Part shown: positions 54,627 to 64,000 of the stretch, in pieces
Layout of the letters: each line of letters opens with the position of its first letter
Numbering within the stretch: position 1 is the first letter of the stretch
NCBI RefSeq assembly: GCF_031143425.1
Contig: NC_090450.1
Coordinates: 217,569,442 to 217,633,441, forward strand
DNA length: 64,000 bases
Direction: 5' to 3'
Source: Pleurodeles waltl
Lineage: Eukaryota > Chordata > Amphibia > Caudata > Salamandridae
Program-made: the position numbers and the translations under genes
The notes under the pieces: generated by a model
Told to the model about the DNA's origin: nothing
The model's database searches: none
Seen by the model: only the letters and a program-made list of their open reading frames with translations

Positions 54627-55212
54627 ATCCACTCCAGCTGAGGTGCCCCCCCACATCCCTTTCCCCCCTGAGGTGCCTGCCCATTTCCAACATGATGCCC
54701 CTGAACAGTGGAGTCTGCATGATGTCAGGAGTCAAGTTGGGGCTAGGACGATGCCCTGTGTCCATGTGGCTCTTTAGTACTTTGCACTGGCCATTGGCCC
54801 AATCTGTACATTGAAGTGTATATAGTTAGATATGTATTCATTATGGTAGCTGTTGGCAGCAAATTACAGTGGATGTGCTACAGGTTTGTATACTTGCATT
54901 CTTTGTTCCTGAGTCCTGTAACTGTCATTGTACTGTGCAGCTGGTTGTGTGTGTGTGTGTGTATGGTGTGTATTGTGTGTGTGTGTATCTCTCCTTTTCC
55001 TCCCTCCCTCCCTCCCTTGTGTGCTAGGCAGCTGTACTCACCATTGTCGTCTTCGTGGGCACTGGTGCACCAGTACGGTCATGGCGTGGTAGAGCATCGG
55101 GAGGACTTGGAGTTCAGGTTCGTTGGTGGCCGCTTAGTCCTCTGTGTACTTGAAAGTGAGTCTTTCCTTTTCTGTGATATGTTTCTGCCACGCTTTTGAT
55201 GGCGTTGCCTGT

Positions 55213-55779
55213 GTTAAAAGTAGGAAAGCACATTGCATATCCAGGTATAATACCAAATGCCCCTAAAATAAAAACAAATAGTGTATTGCAAAAATGCAAA
55301 AGGCGAGAAAGAACAAAGATGAAGAAAAACATGTACTTGGTCAATGCTCGCGGGAGGAGTTAACACAAGAAAGGAAGAGCAGTCGTTGAGAGCTTAGCAA
55401 TTGAAAGATTGTAAATGAGAGTGAAAAAAAAACAACTAATGGTATGCTGTGGACAGGTTGTAAGCCCACTGAATTATAAGCAATATATCTTACATGACAG
55501 CACTTGTGATGTGTAGGTGAGACCTGAAAAAGATGGATAGATTGTGTCTGTTGTGAACCAAGTGATATCAAAACCCCTCATGCAGAAAATGGGACTGGAA
55601 CTATTTCAAATTGCAAGAATACAGTCTACACTAACCAATTAGATGTGTTTTTGGAAAGAATAATTAGTACTGCTGTACCACTACTGCAGATCCACAACAT
55701 CTAAAAAAGCTGAAATTTCAATAAATGCTACAAAATCTCCTACTTATTTTAGCCTGTCCAGAACATGATGGTCAGCTGT
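55213..55779. other. H3 right flank
   Basis: A/T-rich sequence without recognised gene or repeat border. Confidence 0.35.
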
Positions 55780-56352
55780 ACTCTGACCCACACTCACACC
55801 CACATCCAGCACCCACTCCAGAAACCTCGTAATCATCCTTGACAGCAAACTGGACATGATTGAACAAGATAACACTATTACTGCATTCTGCTTTCACACC
55901 CTAAAGATGCAGAAGAATGTCCTCCACTTGCTCACATCACACCACATCTCAGAGAGCTCAACGAGCTCTCAGTACTCAAACATGCTCTTTTCCAACCCCT
56001 CACCCACACAGTCAAAGCACTATACAATCTTAGGCTACATCAACTTAACAGTTGCAACTCCTTCCTCCAACCACCCAGCCACCTTCACTCCGCAGAACTC
56101 CTATTAAGACACCATGGATACACAGAACCAGATCAGGAAGAGAGGAGTTATTTTATATCACACCTAAATCATGGAAAGATCCCCCACTCCACATCAAAGC
56201 CTCCTCCTTTCTCCTTCAGCTCCCCAGGAAGCTGACAACCTGGCTTTTCAGTTAACCAACCTACCCTAGGCAGGGCAGGGCACACACACTTACCCAGTGC
56301 CAGGATACCCTAACGGGTGATAGAGCACTTTAGAAATACACATAAACACAAT
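55780..56352 (+). pseudogene. L2/CR1-like LINE 3' end
   Basis: Plus-strand translations in shifting frames show VIILDSKLDM, then FYITPKSWKDPPLHIKASSF and LPRKLTTWLF. These correspond to the NLGVxLDS... and ...W..LP..I...SFK..LKTWLF blocks at the C-terminus of L2/CR1-type reverse transcriptases. A short 3' UTR ends with GAGCACTTTAGAAATACA and ACATAAACAC-like tail repeats, as in L2 3' ends. Confidence 0.7.
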
Positions 56353-57850
56353 AAACACATGTATAAAAACATAAGAAAGAAAAATCTTTCATAATAAATC
56401 AACAAGGAAATAATTAAAAAATAAGTTTAAAATAAGAAAGAGTCAAAATATAAAAAAAGCTTTAAAAACAACACAAACAATAAATATGATGTCAAATTGA
56501 CAGGAGGCAAAGGCATGATCTCAATTTCCTCTGCATACAACTAAAAGATGTGTTGGTGATGCCTAGATGGATGCCTGCAGAGGGATCAGTACATGGCTGA
56601 CCGGATCATAGATTATAAAAAAGCACTTTCCCTACTGTGGACACATCAAAGAGCCACTACAAGGCAGCTGTGGCCTTGAGGGCTCTATAAGCCCTTAAAA
56701 AGGGCTATTTGTAATTTGCTTATGGGGCCCAGACAGGGCAAGGGTGCCGCAAGCGTGTTCCTAAATGTTTGTGGGGCTGCCATGAGTGTACCAGTCCTCT
56801 CAGAGGACTCATTAAACTTTTTGTGTTTTTTTTGCAATCACCATAAGTCTCCTAGGGATTTCATTTATTGACACCAGGTATTTCCACCTGCCTATCTGTA
56901 AATATTTGTAAGTTATACAAAAGTTATATTGTAGTTTTAAGTAGTGTGTGCATAATAAAGTACTTTTCCTTTTTCAGAAAGTAAAAGCACTAGCTAGACA
57001 ACGATTTCTCAGATGTTTTTTCAATGCGTACTGCGAGAATGGGTACTATCCTACATCACCTTCCCTGAGTAGGCCATAGACATCTCTGCCTCCCTACCCA
57101 TAGTGTGTGAAGTGCTACAATGATGCACTTTGTTCCCAGAAGATAGAAAGTTGTTGACTTTTTACTTGTGAAGGACTTGTATCCTTCTGAACTAATAACC
57201 TGCTTTCCTACATTTGTGCTACTGGGCAGAAAGGCACATCATCTGGCCAGCGGTTGGGCACAAGGTGGTGTTGATGGTCCTGTGGGTGATGTCCGCAGGG
57301 CCTGTCTTAAGGCTAGCCACTAGTAGAGGGTTGGAAGCAGGGCCTTGCTGAAGGTCAGACACTGTGGCCAACCATCCACTGCACTCATGTTCAACTTTGA
57401 ATACAATAAAAAGAGCAAAGAATTCCACTGGGTGATGCTATAGTTAGATATGGCAATATAATCGTAATTTACAGTAGAAAACCCTCCAGAAATTCTCTGA
57501 AAAAAAGAATTAAAGTGGTGTTATATTTAGGTGTACTTATGTAAAACATGGTGGTAGGTCCTTCCTCTCCATGGATAAACATTCCAATTACATGGTGGGA
57601 ACCCTTAAGATCAAAAAGTTGTAAGAATGGAGAGTCCTTTTGATTTTTAGCCTTAATGAATGTGCAAAATGTACTAATAGCAGTGGAACATGCAACACTG
57701 TTCTCTACATGTAGTGGTATTTCACTGCTTATCAGGCACTACTTTACTTGCAAGGCTTTTCTTAGACTTCGACAACTGGACTTTAAACTCGTTCCCACAC
57801 CTCACTTATTTGGAGTAGGAACAGGGTTCAGTAAGAGCTTCTATTATAGG
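56353..57850. other. No recognisable feature
   Basis: An A-rich tail continues to about 56500. The rest has no convincing ORF, RNA gene or repeat boundary. Confidence 0.35.
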
Positions 57851-58287
57851 CAGGGCCACTGGAATTATGTGGCAGGAGAGGGCCAAATTATATGGCAGTG
57901 TTGAGTGAAATATGCAGCAACAAAAGGCAACTTATGTGGCATAATGCGGCACATTTTATAATAGTTCTGCTCCAGTATTTAATCATTTTTTACCTTGTTA
58001 ACACTGTCTGGGCATTGGCTGAATTTCATTAGTCCCATTTTAACACCCAAATATAGTAATAAGCAACAGAAAGACGATCAGTCCAGCTTTGAAAAGGGTC
58101 CTCCACTGCGTGGCAACATGTTTTGCTGCGTATATAGTAACTTTTTAACTGTTTGAGCTAGACCCAATTTATTTTGGTAACATCTGCAGATTATGCAGAA
58201 GATTATGAATTAAGTGGCAAATACAGCAAATCTATAATTATTCGAAAATCGTCATAGCCGCACAATCGCACAATTCCAGTGGCCCTG
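57851..58287. mobile_element. 437-bp hAT-type MITE with perfect 8-bp target duplication
   Basis: The left tip CAGGGCCACTGGAATTATGT and the reverse complement of the right tip, CAGGGCCACTGGAATTGTGC, are terminal inverted repeats with the CAGGG start typical of hAT elements. ATTATAGG lies on both sides without mismatch (57843-57850 and 58288-58295), the 8-bp duplication expected for hAT. No coding capacity. Confidence 0.92.
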
Positions 58288-59028
58288 ATTATAGGGTGGC
58301 TTATTATTGGAACTGGAGTGGCAGGGTGGTGGCAAGAGACAGCTATAAGGGTTTGACTGGGATCGCCAATGATGAGACAACTCAAGAAGTTGTATATTTC
58401 CAGCTGGTCTACTGAGGCTCCACGGGGGTCTTCCCATTTCTTCTCCTTTTCTTCCTGTTCTCTTTTTATATTTAGAGTGATAATGAGTAATCGTGTCTGC
58501 AACCATCTCCATAGATATTATAATCTAGTAAAGAGCAACATTATACACAAATTATTGCAGTCGCTATCCATTAGCAGCTGCAAATGCATATAAGTATTGG
58601 CTTTTTTTGAGTTCATACCATTCACTTGCCATCAACCTTCAAACACCTTTACCAAAGTTGTTCTGAAAGTTCATGCAAAGTTGTTAAAGAGGGGAATGAA
58701 AGGAGTGGGGGTGTACATTTCATCATCTTAATTCCATTGGGAAGATTTGGGATGTGATATAACAAAACACAGCTGGACCGTGGGCCAGTTGTTCTAAGCA
58801 ATTTTGCAATCACAAAATCTGCATTTCACAATACTACAAGGCTCACAAGGGCACGATTGCTATTTCCAATGCACAAAACCCATTTTACGAGTCAGACACA
58901 TTTTCACAACCTGTAAACTGGGTTGCAAGGCATATCGACTTTCAAGCTCTGGAGCATCATTTCTCTACTTCTTTTTCCCAAGTGATTGAAACCCTAATTT
59001 GTAAACCTGTAAACTTTGCCAGTGAGCT
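58288..59028. other. No recognisable feature
   Basis: No gene seen. The section 58800-58950 has short inverted words but no definable ends. Confidence 0.3.
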
Positions 59029-59971
59029 TGTTGGACCTAGCTCTTTCTGCAGAGACAACCCAGATGTGTGTCTCCCTTTGTTTGCCTTCCTTTGCTGAAC
59101 ATGCTTTTGTTGGCATTACTGCTCAGTGCACTTTATCCCTGAACAGTGCTAAAGTGATTGTGCTCTCTCCCTAAAACATGGCAAAACTATACATAATTGA
59201 CACATTTAATTTAATTGTAAGTTCCTAGTAAATTGTACTACCTGTACCCTGTAAAAGAAATGCTTTTTGTGGACAGCAACACCCATTGTGCTGTCTCCTA
59301 GAGTAGCACTGTAAAACATGTCTCTGCCCTGCTACTACAGACTGTAGTGCAGTTTTAAACAGACAATTCAACCTGGCAAAACAAATGTTTGCCAGGCCTA
59401 CACCTTCCTTTTTAATACTTGTAAGTCTCCTCTAACGTAGGCCCTAAAGGCAACTAGGACATCTGAATAATATTTAAGAAGTAGCACATGTGGGTTTTAG
59501 TTTTACACATCCTGACAGTGTCATAACAATCGCCCCTACAGCCCCCGTAGTGTGGGGGTGGGGAGGTGGTGAGCTCTAGGGGGCCCTCCTCGACAGCACA
59601 CAGTCACACATGGCACTGGCTGGCACTGTGAATGAGCATAGGGCTTCCTGCCCTTAGAGCTGCTGACTGAGTGGGTGGGGGGAGGATGGCCCTCCATGTT
59701 CCTTGCTCTGTGGGGACCCTGGGTTTTCTTCCGCCACTGCAACCTGGCCATGAGAAACTCCTGAAGTTGCTTTTGTAAGGCTATCTCTCCCATCCTCTAA
59801 CACTGGGTTACCTTAATTCACTTAATAAGTGCTAAATTCATATTGAGCGCAGAAAGAGATATGATATTTACACCCAAATTAATTGCAATTTAAAGTAATC
59901 TTTAATGGTAAACACATACTTAAAGTTACAGTTTTGAAAATACCATGTTTAGAAAGTTGGTGCTTTCCTGC
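59029..59971 (+). repeat. LTR-like repeat (TGTTGGA family), first of a series
   Basis: Starts TGTTGGACCTAGCTC and carries the family blocks (CAGTGCTAAAGTG, GGCCTACACCTTCC, CCTGACAGTGTC, TTGAAAATACCATG). It is cut at 59971, where the next copy begins. Confidence 0.5.
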
Positions 59972-62433
59972 TGTTGGACCTGGCCCTTTTTGCAGGGTCA
60001 TCCCCAAACATTTTTCCCTCTTCCTCCCTTTTTTTTGACCTCTTGTTTTTGGTTCTAGGACTCTGAGCACTTTATGACTGCTGATCAGTGCTGAAGTGCA
60101 GGTGCTCTCCCTTCTAAAGTTGGTATGATTGGCTTACACCTAATTGGCAAATTTAATTTACTTAATTTTTTTGTTAATAGTGTTTTTTAAACACTCTTTG
60201 GGTTACCATATATGACATTTGCTTTGCATTGTGATTCCTTCTCGGTTTTACTCAGGCTTTTTTTGGCCATATCTTATTGGCGATAGCACACATTTTGTGA
60301 ACCTCTGTTCCTTCTCATGATTGTGTTTCTTTTCTTTGTTTACCTAGGCTTATCATGGCCGCACCTTATTGATTATAACACATACGTGATGCTGATTTGA
60401 CAATCCCATTTCTATATTTTGTTCTGTTCAGAAATTTCGGCACCCCGCAAAAAAGTATTTTGGGGTTTTCATAATATACGTAGTCTTGGGGTATGTTATA
60501 TTTTTCTCTTCTATTTTCAGTCCTACACCTTTTATATTTAGTAACGGGATTCATAATACAGACTTTCTATGGTTGGCTTGTTGTATCAGGCACTGCACAT
60601 TGCCTGGAGGTGATAACTGGTTATGAAATAGATATAGGGCCCAGCTAATCGAGGCACCTTATATTGTCAACCTAAGTCACATGGGACTGCATGTTTTCAC
60701 TGTTTTGTCATACCTTTCTGTAAACAGGTCACACTTTTTGCAGCATGCCTGGCACAGGTCTCTGTACTGGGAGATTTTTGTGAATTAGTTTCCCTGTTTT
60801 TCACTTGGTATTGTGATTATGGATATATATATTTTTTCTTGCATAGATATTCTGCAGCCTTGAAAAAGTCTTGTTGACGAAACACGTGTTGGCTGATGTA
60901 TCTCTGGACTCATGATGACTGTTACTTCTCTGAAGCACTTTGAGGAATACAAATATCTACTATATATGCACGTTGAGTTGGAACTTTATTACTACAATAA
61001 TAGGGAACTGACTTTCATGGTGTGCCTTGGTATATCAAGATTGTATCCTTGTGTGTTGATTGATCTCCAACTGACACAACTGCACCGGACGTGGCTGGGT
61101 GCTCACCAGTTTGGCACCCTTGACAGTACTTTATGTATAATATGGACATTGCTTTCTTCATCTACAATATACTTATATATAGGAGGTGCGAACATTATGC
61201 ACAGCCACTGTGTTTTGTTTCCAAACCAACTATGCCTTACTGACAGTGTCAGGGGTCACAGTACTCTGAATGACTCTGCCGTCATGGGCTGTGTATTGCT
61301 TGCAGACAGTGAGACAAAAGAGGACTAGGTGTGTGGGGTGGGAGACTTCATGAAAAGATAGCTGGGGAGGAGTTGCACCCTGCCCTATTTACATTTTAAA
61401 GGGCCCTGCCTGCAGCACACACAAAGGAACCCGACACTGGTCATGCTCGTGCCTTTGTCACCCTAGATATTTTGGAGCCAGGACCAGGAGTAGAGGATGA
61501 ACTAACTAGAACCAGTTTCAGGGTTAGAACAGAGATTTCCCTACATAAAGGCTGGCACCAGCTATACAAATGTAAACCTTCAGAACTTACATCTGAATGC
61601 TACTGGACCCTTGGAAGATTCAGAAGAAGGACTGCCCTGCTGCATGTGGAAAAGTGACTGCCCTGCTGACTTAAGGGGAAAGAATGGACCTGCTTGATTT
61701 GAAACTAAGCTAAACAGAGTGACTCTGAGGGTCAGTTGTCTGGTCTGCTGTGTGAGATACAGGGACAAAACAATGTTCCAGAGGCCGCCCTGCAACTGCC
61801 CAGCTGACCGGAACCAACTGGACCTGACTAGAGCCCTGCTGCTGGCCTCCACTGGAGTGAGCTCTATTCCCAAAGAGATGCCCCCATGTCCTGGACTCCT
61901 CGCTTGCATCAGTGAGAACTCTTCCAAAAAAAAAGAAATTACAGAAGTGTTGGGCTCCTCTTAACCACGGACTGACCTCATCATGGGGAGAATCAACAAC
62001 CTGTGACAACCGTTATCAGGAATCTCCAGCAGGACTTGTTTTTAGAGCCAACAGTGAAAATTATCAAAGTTTGTAAATTAATGCCTCTGGTTCTACCAAA
62101 TGGATTTGAATTGATTTGGGGCTTTCTTATTTATTAAACATACTATATTTTTCTAAAGTGGCTTGGGAATTTTGTGTGTTGTATTTTCTAGTTGAGACTG
62201 TTTGGGCACTGCATAAATATTTAGACATTGCTTCTAAGTTAAAAATCACTGGTTTGGGGCAATGCTACCAGAGGGTTAGGCACAGGTTAATTTACCAACA
62301 TTTTGGTATTCACCCAGAAACTAATAGTGTTTATTATTTGAGTGGTGCTATCAGTCCTATCAACATAATTTCTTACACAACTTCAGCCCCAGAGCCTAGA
62401 AGGTATTGCAAGCATGCACTTTATACATAATTG
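59972..62433 (+). repeat. LTR-like repeat (TGTTGGA family), second copy, with an insert
   Basis: Starts TGTTGGACCTGGCCC and loses similarity to the family near 60180. Family-like sequence seems to resume near 61250 (CAGACAGTGAGAC). It continues through a TTATTTATTAAACATAC polyadenylation-like stretch near 62130 to the next TGTTGGA at 62434. The intervening kilobase may be another insertion. No coding region found. Confidence 0.4.
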
Positions 62434-62644
62434 TTGGACCTGACCCTTTTTGTAGGGTCATCCCTAAATGTTTTGCCTCTTTCCTCCTCTTTTTTCTGAC
62501 CAGTTTCTGTTGGCTTTAGTAGTCTGGACACTTTACCTCTGCTAACCAGTGCTAAACTGCATATGCTTTCAGTCTAAATTGTATTGGAGATTGGTTTATC
62601 CCTGATTGGCATTTTTTATTTACTAGTATTTATTTAAATACATT
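62434..62644 (+). repeat. LTR-like repeat (TGTTGGA family), third copy, truncated by LINE
   Basis: Starts TGTTGGACCTGACCC, keeps CTTTTTGTAGGGTCAT and GTGCTAAACTGCATATGC, and stops at the LINE 3' end near 62645. Confidence 0.5.
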
Positions 62645-64000
62645 CGATCCAGAAAGTTTGGACCATTTAGAATTACAAAAAGAAGAACAATCTTACATAG
62701 TTGTATAAAATCCATTGGAATCGCAATAGCTCATCATAATTCATAATAACAAACATTCAAGATCCTGTAAAAATCTAATAATCAACTAACATATAAAATA
62801 TTTCAATAGAATCCTTACAACTAAGGTTAAAATCGAACTTAAAATATGACAATTAGCAAATTTTGGCATAAAAAGAACATCTCTGTGAGCTTGTGCGATC
62901 TCAATTTGCTCCTACAAAGGGCCACGAATTCTTACTAAAATACAAAAAGAATGTCGCATAGGTCCAAAGTAATGACAGGGTACGTGGCATGTTTAGAAAA
63001 TAAGAGGAGGAACGAAGGAATATGAATCTTGTTAAAATCTTCCTCTATAAAAAAACAAGGGCTCAGCCTAGAGCTCTAAGGGCCCTTCACAGAAATGAAC
63101 CTACGACGGATACACCAAGCCTCCGATAAAAATTTGGTAACTGAGGAAGCTACCAGTGTGGATGTTTCATATTTGCATATTCTGGTGGCATTGGCTCTGT
63201 CCAACAGTGATAAGTTTTTACAGAGCGGGATAATCCACTTTCCTCTAGGACTCTTGTATAAAGGACAGAAGAACAGAATATGCTCGGTTGTTTCTTTGTA
63301 ATAATGGGAAGATATACATCTGTCAGTTGAGGGATCTCTGGATGACCAGTGGGCCGTATAATTATTAATAGGCAGGGAACCATATCTAAGCTGTAGATAG
63401 AGGGCACGAGCATAAGGTGGCATTGGAAGGTTCATGAAAGTCTCAGGCCAGGGTTCATGTTTAAATTGGAGGAATTCTGTTGTTAGCCAGCCCAGCCCGT
63501 TTTGGCGCAGTATGTCTTCGTTGACTTTTTCCCAGTATCTTCTTTTGACAAGTTGTCTCGCATTATTGGGAATCAATTCCGGGTGTTCCCAGTAATGAGA
63601 GAGACCTATTTTAACCCATGCAGATTTCATCTCCTGCAACCATTGGATTTTGATCGGGCCCTGAGGAGTAGCTATAAGTTCCCTCACTGCCGCCCTGTAT
63701 GGTTCGAGTTCGTCAGTTTTCCAAAGACGGATCCAATAGGAAAGCGATCTCAGGGCCGCTATGGTTTTGATGCTGTTTAATCCTAAATCGAGGCTGACAG
63801 GAATCATTGGGGTACCTACTCCTACCCGGGAGACCTGTCTGAGGAAGTTGTTTTCTTTTGTTTGTAAAATATCCAATCTTCTGTGTAATCCCCAGAGTGC
63901 CGCTCCATACACGGCCGCCGCACAGATTTGGGTATTATAGATCTCGGCAATTGTGATCAGAGGGGAACTCAGAGCCTTTCTGGACCTACGTTACTAGGGC
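62645..64000 (-). mobile_element. Second LINE, 3' part, related to the nested LINE
   Basis: On the minus strand, the C-terminal half of ORF2 is followed by about 430 bases of 3' UTR ending near 62645 in front of a TATTTAAATAAATAC-like stretch. It continues beyond the window. Confidence 0.75.
63076..63970 (-). CDS. Second LINE ORF2 C-terminus (partial)
   Basis: Open on the minus strand from about 63970 to a stop at 63076. It reads ICAAAVYGAALWGLHRRLDI and KENNFLRQVSRVGVGTPMIP, then LRSLSYWIRLWKTDELEPY. It ends in a Cys/His-containing block (DRCISSHYYKETTEHILFFC, then a P-L-Y motif) that may bind zinc. This is the region downstream of the YADD box in this LINE group; the nested LINE at 4321-5810 has the same order in decayed form. 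The intact 278-codon frame suggests a younger copy. The reverse transcriptase core lies outside the window. Confidence 0.75.

Larger units (their letters stand above)
47910..55212. mobile_element. H3: PIF/Harbinger transposon, right end missing
   Basis: The left tip GGCCCTCATTATGACATTGG follows ATA at the end of the satellite. Gene order is as in H2: MybB (plus), transposase (minus), MybA (plus), then a 27-bp repeat. Similarity to H2 continues to TTTTGATGGCGTTG near 55212. The remaining roughly 240 bases to a right tip are absent, and I find no GAGGGCC tip further right. It cannot move on its own. Confidence 0.8.

Overview
The window looks like non-genic DNA from a giant amphibian genome, most likely a newt or other salamander. 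Pleurodeles waltl is my best guess, because PIF/Harbinger elements are known to have expanded massively in that species; the genus is inference. I found no host protein-coding gene, rRNA, tRNA or CRISPR array. Almost everything recognisable is a transposable element, a non-autonomous derivative or tandem DNA.

Layout. 1-3751: a piece of a dispersed LTR-like repeat, two palindromic MITEs, a pyrimidine-rich degenerate tandem stretch and a MIR-like SINE. 3755-45012: one old PIF/Harbinger element (called H4 here) with a TAA target duplication at both ends, stretched to 41 kb by later insertions. A non-LTR retrotransposon (LINE, minus strand, 4321-32739) sits inside the H4 transposase gene. That LINE is split by four further elements: Harbinger H1 (5814-14404) in the reverse transcriptase; a TG...CA element with a 5-bp duplication (17389-21343), itself hit by a 913-bp MITE; Harbinger H2 (22009-30174), itself hit by a 147-bp MITE; and a 918-bp MITE in the 5' UTR. 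Removing the insertions leaves a LINE of about 6.8 kb whose reading frame is open across the junctions. 45016-47906: flank, then about 2 kb of pentamer-based satellite. 47910 to about 55212: a third Harbinger copy, H3, with no detectable right end. 55780-64000: the 3' end of an L2-like LINE, a 437-bp hAT MITE with a perfect 8-bp duplication, LTR-like repeats in series, and the 3' half of a second LINE related to the first.

How the genes work together. H1, H2 and H3 are related 8-9 kb Harbinger elements with the same gene content: a DDE transposase and two different Myb/SANT-like proteins, called MybA and MybB here. Harbinger elements described in vertebrates usually carry one transposase and one Myb-like protein, so the third gene is the most notable content. 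MybA and the transposase diverge from a short shared promoter with two opposed CCAAT boxes and a YY1-like AAAATGGCGG motif. The same GGCGGT/ACCGCC word is clustered at both element ends, which suggests one DNA-binding protein could act at ends and promoter. H1 is the least damaged copy: one stop in the transposase, one stop and one lost splice acceptor in MybA, and one frameshift in MybB. H1 also lacks an intron that H2, H3 and H4 share at the same codon phase.

Limits. Coordinates of genes and perfect duplications were read directly. Borders of diverged repeats are approximate, and family names rest on motif recognition rather than database searches.
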